A stretch of DNA of 64,000 nt from Bdellovibrio sp. 22V (GTDB taxonomy: Bacteria; Bdellovibrionota; Bdellovibrionia; Bdellovibrionales; Bdellovibrionaceae), in contig NZ_CP125854.1 in the NCBI RefSeq assembly GCF_030169785.1, positions 2,542,001 to 2,606,000 of the forward strand. Direction: 5' to 3'. Of the stretch, positions 25,729-34,627 are shown piece after piece (position 1 is the stretch's first letter; every line of letters starts with the position of its first letter). The notes beneath the pieces were generated by a model. The model had not been told where the DNA came from. It was given only the letters and a program-made list of their open reading frames with translations, and did not search any database. Both the position numbers and the translations under genes were made by a program.

Positions 25729-26655
25729 ATGAAACGGTTCGAACATCAATGGCAAGACTTTAAGTGGATCGACTGTGAAGCTCCTTCGCAGGAAGATCTT
25801 ATGCATCTCGCGAACGAATTCCCTATTCCTTTACAGGTGTTATCCTCTTGTCTGGATCCGGAGCACTTGCCGCATGCAGAGTTTCTCGACAAATGTGTAT
25901 TCTTAATTTTACGTCATCAAGACTTGCAAGCGCGGCCGAACGCGGGAACGATGCAAGAACTCACGACGAAGCTTGTGTTATTTGTCGGAAAAGATTTTGT
26001 TCTTACGATTCATCGCAAACCACTTCCCTGCGTCAGCGACAAAAAAGAAAAAGTGGCTTTCGAAAAAATGACTCTGGTGGGTTTGGTGAAACACCTTTGC
26101 CTGCAAACAATTAAAAGCTTTGATGCTCCTTTGGATGCCCTGGATGCAAAGACGGACGTCATCGAAACCAGAGTCTTTGCTTTGAAACGAAAAAGTATTT
26201 TGCGTGAGGGATACGTCATTCGGCGCAAAGTCTCTTCCTATCGCAAGATCTTTAAATTCACTTTGGATATCTTTCAAAAACTTCAAGGAGAAGTGGACAT
26301 TTCCCTGCGCGATCTCGGGCAAATCCGCGAGCCTTTGGATAAACTGATATTCTATGCCGACGGCATTCAAGAAGAAATCACAGGTCTATTAAATCTGCAC
26401 CTGTCGTTGATGTCGCAAAAAACCAACGAAGCTTCCTTCAGGACAAATGAAGTGATGCGCGTCCTCACCGTGTTTTCAATTTTCTTTTTACCATTGAATT
26501 TCATTGCGGGAATTTACGGGATGAACTTCGAGTACATGCCCGAACTTAGTCAGCCCTATGGTTACTTTATGACTTTGGCAGTGATGGTGATCGTGGTTCT
26601 TGGGATCACCTTCTGGATTTACAAAAAAGGCTGGTTAAAAAAAGACGAGGTCTAA
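25729..26655 (+). CDS. corA: CorA-family magnesium/divalent cation transporter
   Basis: A 308-residue inner-membrane channel protein. Two C-terminal helices frame the signature GIYGMNFEYMPE (YGMNF plus loop), preceded by a long helical cytoplasmic domain with the characteristic alternating hydrophobic pattern. The N-terminal beta sandwich begins directly at ATG 25729, with only 9 bp to the divergent lipoprotein gene, so its promoter must lie in that gene or be very compact. Ion specificity (Mg, Co or Zn) cannot be read from sequence. Confidence 0.92.
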   Translation: MKRFEHQWQDFKWIDCEAPSQEDLMHLANEFPIPLQVLSSCLDPEHLPHAEFLDKCVFLILRHQDLQARPNAGTMQELTTKLVLFVGKDFVLTIHRKPLPCVSDKKEKVAFEKMTLVGLVKHLCLQTIKSFDAPLDALDAKTDVIETRVFALKRKSILREGYVIRRKVSSYRKIFKFTLDIFQKLQGEVDISLRDLGQIREPLDKLIFYADGIQEEITGLLNLHLSLMSQKTNEASFRTNEVMRVLTVFSIFFLPLNFIAGIYGMNFEYMPELSQPYGYFMTLAVMVIVVLGITFWIYKKGWLKKDEV

Positions 26656-27473
26656 GTGCGCGCCCGTGCCTGAATGAAGGAATAATAAAAGACGGCGTTG
26701 GGATCGTTTGCGACCTTCGCCATTTCTTCTTTCATTCCTTGCACAACGTCTTCGGACACGCACTGGGCCGCGACCAATTGATCGCTCGCGCTTAATAACA
26801 ATTCGGTCCAATACTCTACGCAGTCCTTGCGCGCTTGCGGATATCGATTGTCCAAGAACCAGGTTTTCACTTCGGTATTGATATCATGATATCCCAATTG
26901 CATCATGAAGTTGCCAAGTTTTGCTCCCACAAAAGGATCGCCTTTTTGTTGCAGTTGGTATTCGTTAAAAGCCATCCAGTATTTCCACACGTTAGGTGAA
27001 TACGGATCCAAAAAGAACGAGGCATTCATCACTTCTGTGACATAGACCACAGAGCCAGGACGAAGAACACGACGGACCTCTGATAAAACGCGAATAGGAT
27101 CCGGAACGTGCTCTAGAATCCAACACAAAAATGCGCCGTCAAAAGAATTCGCGGAAAACTCCATTGCCGTCGCATCCATTTCCTTCAACGTAAAACGCTT
27201 TTCGGCGAATGGCAGACTTGAAAGGCGCAGATCCGCCGCCGCCAGCTGCTTGGGACTGCGATCAATCCCCGTCAAATTCAGATCAGGAAAACGTCGCAGA
27301 AGAATCTCACTTTGTGCGCCGACACCGCAACCCACTTCCAAAAGATCGCGCACACCCGAAAAATTGATATTCTGGTACACCGTATGTTCGCCGAAACGCG
27401 CCTGCTTGCGCAGACGCTCTTGTTCGTCTTTTGAGAAACCGTGTAGGTAAGGAAAATCTGGAGTTTTGGACAT
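26652..27473 (-). CDS. SAM-dependent methyltransferase
   Basis: A 273-residue class I Rossmann methyltransferase: motif I LLEVGCGVGAQS, acidic post-I residue in LTGIDRSPKQL, motif II region DGAFLCWILEHVPDP and motif III RRVLRPGSVVYVTE. The EHVPDP pattern fits the Methyltransf_11 group (UbiE/COQ5-like and small-molecule enzymes); the acceptor is unknown. AAGGAG precedes ATG 27473. Its 3' end overlaps corA by 4 bp. Confidence 0.8.
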   Translation of the reverse strand: MSKTPDFPYLHGFSKDEQERLRKQARFGEHTVYQNINFSGVRDLLEVGCGVGAQSEILLRRFPDLNLTGIDRSPKQLAAADLRLSSLPFAEKRFTLKEMDATAMEFSANSFDGAFLCWILEHVPDPIRVLSEVRRVLRPGSVVYVTEVMNASFFLDPYSPNVWKYWMAFNEYQLQQKGDPFVGAKLGNFMMQLGYHDINTEVKTWFLDNRYPQARKDCVEYWTELLLSASDQLVAAQCVSEDVVQGMKEEMAKVANDPNAVFYYSFIQARART

Positions 27474-27539
27474 CGTCAGCTCCTTGCTCGGGATCTATTG
27501 TTAGTTAAACAACCGATTCCGATTTTCCACAAGAGCAGA

Positions 27540-28604
27540 TTACTTTTTACGCCAAACGTAAAATCCCGTGACCCAAAAGAACAATGGCAAAAGACCTGAA
27601 ACAAAAATGAGGAACCGTCCTAATTCTCCCCAGAAATTCCCGAAATGCCATGAACGTTGCAGATCCCCGAATTTTTGTTCAAAGTTGCGATCTTTTTTGT
27701 ATTTTGTCGCAAGAAGTTCGCCGGTTGTCAGTTTCCACTCCCAGCCCGAAATTCCAAAGGCATCGTTACGAGCCCGCGCCTGCAGGAGCCCTGTCTTCGT
27801 ATCAATACGCAGCTGCTCGACTTCGTCCCCAGCGAACAAGGCGTTGAGACCCGGTTGAACGTGCGCAAATGAAAGTGTTTCCAGCGGAACACCGGCTTCT
27901 CGGCCCGGCGCCGCGGCCGTCGGAGTTTTTCTTGGAAAGAACCAATCCGATCTCGCGACATAAATCCCCGAAAACGTCACAATAATCATCAAAACCAAAG
28001 AGTAAAAACCGATCACTTTGTGCAGCTCAAGATTCAAACCTAGAAACGATCTCTGTCTGTTGTAACGAAGAGCCCGTTTCCATGATTTACCCTTGTGAGG
28101 CCACCAAAGATAAAGACCTCCTAAAAGAATCAGCAGTGACAAAACACCCGTGGCCGCCGTGATCGTTCGTCCTGTCGGACCTGAAAACAAATCGTGATGA
28201 AAGACGAAAAGAAATCCCGTCAGAGTTTCTTTATAAACATCCGCGCCTTTGAATTCAAAAGTCGCGGCATCTACGTAAGCACGCACGAAGCGGCGTTTTT
28301 CTTCGCCTTTGGGAATATTGAACATCACCGTGTGATTGTAGCGGGCTTCGCGATCGCCAATAAGAATGCGCATTGGATCGATATTTGTTTCTAATCCGTT
28401 TTTCGCAGATTCGACGATTTTATCCAAAGGAACTGAGTCACCTTTTTGCGAGGCGATTTTAAGGTCACGTTTAAAAACAGATTCTATTTCGTCAGCATAA
28501 ACGAGATAGCTTCCGCTCAAACCCAATAAAACAAAATGAAATCCAACAATCAATCCAAGCCAACGATGGGCCCACAACATAGTTTTGCGAACAAGTCTTT
28601 TCAT
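27540..28604 (-). CDS. PepSY-associated transmembrane protein
   Basis: A 354-residue inner-membrane protein of the PepSY-TM (PiuB-like) family: N-terminal helix with HRWLGLIVGFHF, a periplasmic PepSY-like domain, HDLFSGPTGRTITAATG, then LHKVIGFYSLVLMIIVTFSGIYVAR and a C-terminal helix ending VTGFYVWRKK. Conserved His residues (HRWLG, HHDLF, LHKVIG) fit heme or metal binding; relatives occur beside siderophore receptors and function in iron reduction or utilisation. No receptor gene is seen here. AGG precedes the ATG at 28604. Confidence 0.85.
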   Translation of the reverse strand: MKRLVRKTMLWAHRWLGLIVGFHFVLLGLSGSYLVYADEIESVFKRDLKIASQKGDSVPLDKIVESAKNGLETNIDPMRILIGDREARYNHTVMFNIPKGEEKRRFVRAYVDAATFEFKGADVYKETLTGFLFVFHHDLFSGPTGRTITAATGVLSLLILLGGLYLWWPHKGKSWKRALRYNRQRSFLGLNLELHKVIGFYSLVLMIIVTFSGIYVARSDWFFPRKTPTAAAPGREAGVPLETLSFAHVQPGLNALFAGDEVEQLRIDTKTGLLQARARNDAFGISGWEWKLTTGELLATKYKKDRNFEQKFGDLQRSWHFGNFWGELGRFLIFVSGLLPLFFWVTGFYVWRKK

Positions 28605-28721
28605 GCCTGTGTGATACAGACATTCAAAAGCATATTCAATCTTTGTGGAATCTCAGCGAGCACTTCAGCACCTAACTGACAACCTAGTGAAAGGAAAATG
28701 AGAGTAGTTGGGTCTGCTAAT

Positions 28722-29411
28722 TTATCTCAAAGCGTGAGTAAAGGCTTTCTCTAATTCGGAGGGAACCTCGGATGTGAGAACTTTCCCGTGTGCCATAATC
28801 AGAGTTTGTGGTTTCCACACGGTCACTCGCTCGGCAGCAGCACGCAGAGATTTTTTATCTGAAAAAAACCGGCGGCCAATTCGCGACATCGTCAATTTTT
28901 TATAAACACCGTTCAGTCGCGCAAAAAATTTCTCTATCCCGTTATTAAATCTATGCAGATTGTAAAAGAGATCCGTTACGACCAGTGTTTGGGATTCATG
29001 ATGAAAAAAAATGATCTCTTCAAAAAGCGGAGGACTGGCCTTGATCACTGCCGATGCCACTTCAGGCTCCCACGGCAAAGAAGTCCCTTCCTCAATGACA
29101 CCGGCAAGAATAATGTCGGTTCTTTTGTGGCGCAAATCGCGAGGGCCCCACCGTTCTGCTTCCGGGAAAAGCTCGACAAAATCGTTGAAGAACAAGTGAT
29201 GCATGCAGTTCGGAGCGACGATGTAGCGAACTCGGCCTAATTCTCGAATCTCATTTTCAATCTGAGGCGTCACTTTGATCGGCGAAATCACCATTAACTG
29301 ACCGGGACTTAAACGTAACACGGTCATGCGCGTGGGCAGACGAAATCCACCCGGAATTCGCACCATGCAACTCGCTGTCCATACGCCTTCAGCCACACTC
29401 TTGAGTTTCAT
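28722..29411 (-). CDS. DUF4336 protein (metallo-beta-lactamase-like fold)
   Basis: A 229-residue soluble protein matching the DUF4336 pattern: GVWTASCMVRIPGGFRLPTRMTVLRLS at the N-terminus, RYIVAPNCMHHLFFNDF (metal-site-like Asn and His pair) and the FFHHESQTLVVTDLFYN strand, then MAHGK near the end. The fold is related to metallo-beta-lactamases but the canonical HxHxDH is not complete, so catalysis is uncertain. AAAGGG precedes ATG 29411. Confidence 0.65.
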   Translation of the reverse strand: MKLKSVAEGVWTASCMVRIPGGFRLPTRMTVLRLSPGQLMVISPIKVTPQIENEIRELGRVRYIVAPNCMHHLFFNDFVELFPEAERWGPRDLRHKRTDIILAGVIEEGTSLPWEPEVASAVIKASPPLFEEIIFFHHESQTLVVTDLFYNLHRFNNGIEKFFARLNGVYKKLTMSRIGRRFFSDKKSLRAAAERVTVWKPQTLIMAHGKVLTSEVPSELEKAFTHALR

Positions 29412-29450
29412 AGAACCCTTTAATTGTATATATGTTTACACAAAAAGAGC

Positions 29451-30389
29451 TTAGAAGCTATTCCAATTAATCGAGGACTTAGGAAACTCGATCCAGTCTT
29501 CGTTCCCCGGAAAACCCTCAGGTCGAGGTTCCGTAAGATTCTTGTATTTAAGAAAAGCCGTGAAGGCACAAACAAACGCTTCAAAAGCATGATTGTTTTC
29601 GATCATCAACTTCACGTCCTGATCGTACACAAAAGCCACGTTGTGCGTGCTCAGCGCCTGCAAGATCTCACGACGGCTTTCGTCGCCGCCGATGGAATGT
29701 TTATGAAAACGCAGGTGACTTTTCATCACACCCAAAGAACGACCGATTCTCCATACGGAAAGCTTCGGGAAAACTTCCACACAAGGAGTTTCCAGGCGAC
29801 GACGCAAGAACATCGCGCGCGCCAATAAAGGGGCGACGTTCGCGCCCATCGCATGTTGCATATTGAAAGGCTCTTCCAGCTCTGAAGAAAGATACATTTC
29901 CACACAGCGCTGCGTGTAGGGAGTAAAGAGCTTGCGCGGTTTTTTCTTTTTATGAAGTTTGCGTGTGTACTCCCACATCCACTGCACGTGCGGCTCTTTG
30001 CAGGCCTCAATGCCCGGACACCCTTTAGGACAAGTCAGACAATTCGGCAAACGAAAGGGAACGTCAAAAGCGATCAAATCCACGTCGCCATGATACTGGG
30101 CGATGATTTCGTGAATCTTGAAATCGGCAGAGTGCACTTCATCACTTTTGATTTTTTCAACAAGACGGGAAAGAAAAACTTTTTTGTGCTTGGGATAATA
30201 TTCGAGAACAGCAACACAGGCTTTGTCGGATTTTCCGCCGCTTAAGGAGATGCCGATAAAACGATGAACCACTCCGGCATGCGACGTCTCGGCGGAGGCT
30301 CCCGCAGGAACCACCGCTCTTTTCGTCTTTGTTTTTACAGAGGATCGACGGGTTTTGCGTCCATCACCTGAAAGCCGGACTTTCGGCAT
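29451..30389 (-). CDS. DUF429-type protein (RNase H-like predicted nuclease)
   Basis: A 312-residue protein with a basic N-terminal tail (about 1-40) and a DUF429-like core: FIGISLSGGKSDKACVAVLEY as the first strand pair, then DLIAFDVPFRLP, a four-cysteine cluster (CLTCPKGCPGIEAC) and PYTQRCVEMYL. DUF429 proteins adopt an RNase H fold and are predicted nucleases; the usual acidic residues are only partly visible here. It overlaps the preceding GHMP kinase by 55 bp on the same strand, so it belongs to that operon. AAGGAG is present 10 bp upstream of ATG 30389. Confidence 0.6.
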   Translation of the reverse strand: MPKVRLSGDGRKTRRSSVKTKTKRAVVPAGASAETSHAGVVHRFIGISLSGGKSDKACVAVLEYYPKHKKVFLSRLVEKIKSDEVHSADFKIHEIIAQYHGDVDLIAFDVPFRLPNCLTCPKGCPGIEACKEPHVQWMWEYTRKLHKKKKPRKLFTPYTQRCVEMYLSSELEEPFNMQHAMGANVAPLLARAMFLRRRLETPCVEVFPKLSVWRIGRSLGVMKSHLRFHKHSIGGDESRREILQALSTHNVAFVYDQDVKLMIENNHAFEAFVCAFTAFLKYKNLTEPRPEGFPGNEDWIEFPKSSINWNSF

Positions 30390-31327
30390 GCGTTGGCCAC
30401 TCCTTCACGTTTCTCGGGAGGACACCAAACAAGAACACACCCACCGCCTCCAGCTCCACAAATTTTAACAGCCTCAGCCCCGTTCTGCAAAGAGACTTCC
30501 GCGAGCTTGTAAATCTCAGGACTGGAAAATTCCGGTGCCAAACGTACACGGGCCTCAAATTCGCGTTTAAAAAGCGTGCCAAGTTCTTTCCAATTTCCGG
30601 CACGAACGGCATGCTCTGTTTCAATCGCGATAACTTTGAGGTCACGCAACGCTTTTAAAGTGGTCGCGTCCTTGATCACGGAATCTTTCATAACTTCAAA
30701 GTTGTTCAACCCCGAATGATGTGCCTTCCCCGTATAGACAAGCATGAATTTCTCCGCAAGAGGCGTGTGACTTACAGGCACCACGTCTTGCGCGATTCCG
30801 TCATATCCATAACGAAGGATATTCAGTCCGCCAGAGGCCGCAGGGTAATAATCTTGCGTGCCCGTCGGCGTATTCAAAATTTCCGCTTCAATATTATGAG
30901 CGGCATGAACCATCTGGTGAATATCTTTAAAAGGACGTCCACAGAATTGCGAAAAAGCTTTCATCAAACTGATAGTCAAACTGGAACTGCCACCTAGACC
31001 TCCGCCTACAGGACTGTCAGAGGAAGTTTTAAGTGTGAAACCCTTTTGCGGCATCCAGTAGCGTAATTGCGTTTGCAGCAAAATCATCTTTGGATCGTTG
31101 TCCGAAAGAGCATCCACCAAATTCGTGTACGCCTTTTTCATTTTCAAATCTGCGGATTCAAGAACGATCGTCGAATCGTCATGCGGCGTGATTTCCGCCG
31201 TCGTGTAAATATCTATCGCAACATTGACCGTTGAAGCTCCGTTGATAAAGAGATAAAGAGGCCACAAGTCCAATGTGCCTCCGGCCAAATCCACCCGCGT
31301 CGGTGATTTCACTACAATTTTCTGCAT
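30335..31327 (-). CDS. GHMP-family sugar kinase (heptose-7-phosphate-kinase-like)
   Basis: A 330-residue kinase with the GHMP N-terminal site (SPTRVDLAGGTLD), the ATP-binding GGGLGGSSSLTISL motif 2, and the glycine-rich motif 3 KICGAGGGGCVLVW. The closest named relatives by motif layout are D-glycero-D-manno-heptose 7-phosphate kinases (HddA), which feed heptose into LPS or S-layer, but specificity is not provable from sequence. Its start overlaps the stop of the preceding gene (TAATG), tying it to the Gld-like ABC operon. Confidence 0.8.
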   Translation of the reverse strand: MQKIVVKSPTRVDLAGGTLDLWPLYLFINGASTVNVAIDIYTTAEITPHDDSTIVLESADLKMKKAYTNLVDALSDNDPKMILLQTQLRYWMPQKGFTLKTSSDSPVGGGLGGSSSLTISLMKAFSQFCGRPFKDIHQMVHAAHNIEAEILNTPTGTQDYYPAASGGLNILRYGYDGIAQDVVPVSHTPLAEKFMLVYTGKAHHSGLNNFEVMKDSVIKDATTLKALRDLKVIAIETEHAVRAGNWKELGTLFKREFEARVRLAPEFSSPEIYKLAEVSLQNGAEAVKICGAGGGGCVLVWCPPEKREGVANACRKSGFQVMDAKPVDPL

Positions 31328-32316
31328 TACTTTTTATCTTTCTGATCAGCCATCATGGCTTGTTCTTCATCAATTCCAATAGACGGTTTCTTTTGTTGCG
31401 GCGGAGCCTCTTTCAAATCCTCAAGAGTCAGCGCAATCATTTTATCCAAAGCTCCCGCTTCCATTTTCAGATAGAACGGATATTCGGAAATCTTCGCAAA
31501 AATCAAAAGATCTTTCGCCTGACCGACTTCCGCTTTCCAAGTTTTATCGGCGATTTTCAAGCTCAACGTAAAGAGCTCTTTTAAAACGGGCACGGCATTT
31601 TTATTGTCGATGACTTCCGCACCTTTCGCGTCGGCAATCGCAGTCAACAACTCACGCACCTTGTTTTGATCCAAGGTGACGTCTTTCTTATTTGCAACCC
31701 ATTTGCCGTCAACACGTTTTACTTCCACCGTACCCTTGGCATTTTTCAACTTAATTTCGTCGACGCTGGCAATTTTATTACGCAAGAAACGACGGTCACG
31801 GAAATCATTAACCGTTCTGTTGACTCGGCTTTGCCACGCTGAATTCAGAACCAAAACTTTGTCGCCACCGTCTCTGCGGGCGAAAACATTTTCTTCGAAA
31901 TTTCTTTTTTCAGATATTTCGAAAACGTTTTGTTCTCCGGAAGTCGTTTTGAAAGTGATCTTGCCAAGAGGTTTATCCAAACCATAGAGAGACCAATCCA
32001 CGTCTTTTCCTTCACGAGCCACTTCAATAATACGTTCCGGAACGGCGTTTTTAACGAAATCGTCAGCGGCATTGTTGTCAGCCAGATCTTTGATTGGCTC
32101 GACAAGCTCCCATCCATCGACGTTGCGTTTTAAAACGATCTTCTGATCGCCTTTTTGCACTTCGAAGGTATCGACCTGCTCGAAGTTCACCGTCAACAGG
32201 CGCGCTTCGTTCATATCCTTATCCGCCGCCTTTTGCTCGCGGACGTAATCATAATAGGCATAGCCGCCAAACAAAAGCAGAGCCAAAACCAAGATCGAAC
32301 GTCCTTTGAGTTTCAT
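31327..32316 (-). CDS. DUF4340 membrane-anchored protein of a Gld-type ABC system
   Basis: A 329-residue protein with one N-terminal transmembrane segment (about 6-24) and a repetitive beta-rich periplasmic part: two similar modules with V..F....V..W.L...D.KADN and DIV...-like strands, as in DUF4340. DUF4340 proteins typically sit at the end of GldA-GldF-GldG-type ABC clusters in deltaproteobacteria and cyanobacteria. TAATG overlap with the upstream gene; GGAG precedes the start. Likely an envelope component of the transporter. Confidence 0.8.
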   Translation of the reverse strand: MKLKGRSILVLALLLFGGYAYYDYVREQKAADKDMNEARLLTVNFEQVDTFEVQKGDQKIVLKRNVDGWELVEPIKDLADNNAADDFVKNAVPERIIEVAREGKDVDWSLYGLDKPLGKITFKTTSGEQNVFEISEKRNFEENVFARRDGGDKVLVLNSAWQSRVNRTVNDFRDRRFLRNKIASVDEIKLKNAKGTVEVKRVDGKWVANKKDVTLDQNKVRELLTAIADAKGAEVIDNKNAVPVLKELFTLSLKIADKTWKAEVGQAKDLLIFAKISEYPFYLKMEAGALDKMIALTLEDLKEAPPQQKKPSIGIDEEQAMMADQKDKK

Positions 32317-33854
32317 TAGGCATTTCTCCTTCTAATCCAAAGTCCAATGCTTGTTCCTAAAAGAAGCAAAGGCAATGGGATGATGAACGCAAAGAGGAAC
32401 ACGCTGAACTTTGTCTCTGTCATCAGCATCTGCGTCGCTTGTGGTTCTTTCGGAGTGATGCTGATAAGATTTTCTTCTTTCGCCAATGCAGCGATGGAAT
32501 TCAAAACCAAATCACGGTTCAAGTTTTGATACAGCATTTGATTCGTCAGGAAGTCGACGTCGCCGGCGACGATCGCCGTAAAGTCTTTGGCGTTGGCGTC
32601 GTTCCCCCATTTTCCGCTCACTTCAGTTACTAAAGTATAACTGCCTTCAGGGCCCTCGCCACGGATTTGCATGCTGTTAAACGCCATCGCATCCGGTGTC
32701 GTCTTCACAATGTCATCCACGATAATGCCTTCTGGCACCTGACCGCGCTTCAGCGCCTGCGGATAACGGAAGAGAGTCACTTCACTACGACCAAAAACTT
32801 TGGTGATTTTATTCGTGCCCGAAAATACCGCGCCCATGGTCGGCCCTTGGTTAATACCACGGCCCATAACGGTATCGACGATATTGAGAATGTAATTGTT
32901 CTCTAACACCACACCGAGTTTCGCGATCAGTTTTTCTAAGCCTGCAGAATTTTGTGACTCAATCGCAAAGAATACACTGCCGCCGCCCTTGATGTAGTTT
33001 TCAAGAGCCGTGATTTCAAAATCCTGGAAATTCTGAATCGGACCCGCAATGACGATTACATCGGCGTCAGTAGGAATTTTGGGATTCTGGATGAGTGGAA
33101 GCTCTTTCACCGTGTAACGGTTGTTTTCAAGCATAAGCTTCAAAGAACCCAAACCCAAACCTTCACGCGCGTCTTTCAGATCTTTTTCGCCGTGACCGAT
33201 TGTAAAGTAGATCGTTTTATTTTTCTCACGCGTCACTTTGACCAAGGCACTTGTGAATTCTTGTTCGTCGATTCTTTCAATACGGTTGCGACGGCCCTTG
33301 TAATCCAAAAAGACAACGCCGCTGCCTTTATCCACACCGTACTCTTTTGCTAAGTCAGGGCGCTCGTTCACTTCAACGAAATCCAGCTGCACTTTGGAAC
33401 TTTGATCTTGATATTTCTTAATCAATTCGCGGAACAGACGGCGGTTTTCTTCGTTGCCTTCAACACCCTTTTTATAGAAAAAGAGAACTTTCAAATCCGA
33501 ATCCAAAGCTTTGACAAGCTTGATAGACTGCTCTGACAAAGTATTCGCTTTTGCCGAAGAAAAGTCCCACGTTTTCAGATTCTTCGCGCCCAGGTAATTC
33601 ACGATAATCAAAACTGCGAGCATAAGAAGAATCAGCACACCCATGCTCATTCCCTCTTTCGTCGTTTTCATCGTAAAAAATTCTTTAAAGAAAGCGCGGT
33701 CTTTGATCAAACCCAAAACCGTAAAGAACACGGCCATACCGAGCGCCAGCCAACAAAAAGGCACCCACTCGCCGACGATATAGCGAATGATCGACATAGA
33801 CACCAGAGAAACACCAGCAAAGACAAATGAAATTTTACCTAGTTTGCTCATCAT
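32316..33854 (-). CDS. GldG-like ABC transporter auxiliary membrane protein
   Basis: A 512-residue protein with two N-terminal helices (about 5-55), one more near residue 75-95, a long periplasmic domain and a C-terminal helix. Features of ABC_transp_aux/GldG: NTLSEQSIKLVKALDSDLKVLFF, EVNERPDLAKEYGV, FTSALVKVTREKNKTIYFTIGHGEKDL and DVIVIAGP. In Flavobacteria GldG acts with GldF and GldA in gliding; here the role is inferred from family and gene order. The start is ATG 33854, in the stop of the permease gene (TAATG); a TTG at 33863 is less likely. Confidence 0.85.
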   Translation of the reverse strand: MMSKLGKISFVFAGVSLVSMSIIRYIVGEWVPFCWLALGMAVFFTVLGLIKDRAFFKEFFTMKTTKEGMSMGVLILLMLAVLIIVNYLGAKNLKTWDFSSAKANTLSEQSIKLVKALDSDLKVLFFYKKGVEGNEENRRLFRELIKKYQDQSSKVQLDFVEVNERPDLAKEYGVDKGSGVVFLDYKGRRNRIERIDEQEFTSALVKVTREKNKTIYFTIGHGEKDLKDAREGLGLGSLKLMLENNRYTVKELPLIQNPKIPTDADVIVIAGPIQNFQDFEITALENYIKGGGSVFFAIESQNSAGLEKLIAKLGVVLENNYILNIVDTVMGRGINQGPTMGAVFSGTNKITKVFGRSEVTLFRYPQALKRGQVPEGIIVDDIVKTTPDAMAFNSMQIRGEGPEGSYTLVTEVSGKWGNDANAKDFTAIVAGDVDFLTNQMLYQNLNRDLVLNSIAALAKEENLISITPKEPQATQMLMTETKFSVFLFAFIIPLPLLLLGTSIGLWIRRRNA

Positions 33855-34627
33855 TATCTCCAACGGGATGATTCAACAACACGTTCTGCAAGGAAGCAGA
33901 ACAAAACAATAAGGCTGAGGAAGAAGATCACGCCATTCGTGCGCACAGTTCCCTCCACCAGACTGGAAAGATGACTGCTTAATGAAACATGTTCGAAGAT
34001 CTTACGACCTTTTTCAGTATCGACCACTTCCGCACCGATACCGATAAACCAAACAGCCACGTTGAACATGACAGAAGTCACGTACGCCGCAATGCTGTTT
34101 TCAGTTAAAGACGACGAAAACAAATCCATCGCCGCATAAACCGCACCAACTAAGAAGATGCCGAAGAACGCGATGAACAAAGGCGCCCAATTGACTGTCG
34201 CCATTGTCGACGTTGCTAAAGGATACAACAACGCCAAAAAGACGATCCCCGCCACAGCCCCTAATGCCGCAAAATATTTACCGAGCACGATCTGTGTCGA
34301 CGTCACAGGAGAGGTCAAAAGAAGATCAAACGTGCGCAATTTCTTTTCTTCCGCAAAAAGTTTCATCGTCAACGCCGGAACAACAAAGATCAAAAGCAGA
34401 TTCAAATACGAAAGCTGTCTTAAGAACACACCGTAATGAATGTTCAATTGATTTTGCGGAACTCCCTGTTGCATCACGTAGTTCATCAAAAGTTGCGAGA
34501 ACAGATTCAACTGAATCGGATACACCCAGCTGAAAACCAAACTCATAAGAAAACAAATAACCCAAAAAGTCGGATTAAGATAAAAGCCTTTTAGTTCTTT
34601 TCTAAAAATGGTGAGAATGCCGCTCAT
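33854..34627 (-). CDS. ABC-2 type permease (GldF-like)
   Basis: A 257-residue inner-membrane protein with six hydrophobic segments and an N-terminal IFRKELKGFYLNPTFW amphipathic stretch typical of ABC-2 permeases, then APALTMKLFAEEKKLRTFDLLLTSPVTSTQIVLGKY. It overlaps the ATPase gene by ATGA and the GldG-like gene by TAATG, so it is the permease of one complex. GGGAGG precedes the start. Confidence 0.88.
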   Translation of the reverse strand: MSGILTIFRKELKGFYLNPTFWVICFLMSLVFSWVYPIQLNLFSQLLMNYVMQQGVPQNQLNIHYGVFLRQLSYLNLLLIFVVPALTMKLFAEEKKLRTFDLLLTSPVTSTQIVLGKYFAALGAVAGIVFLALLYPLATSTMATVNWAPLFIAFFGIFLVGAVYAAMDLFSSSLTENSIAAYVTSVMFNVAVWFIGIGAEVVDTEKGRKIFEHVSLSSHLSSLVEGTVRTNGVIFFLSLIVLFCFLAERVVESSRWR

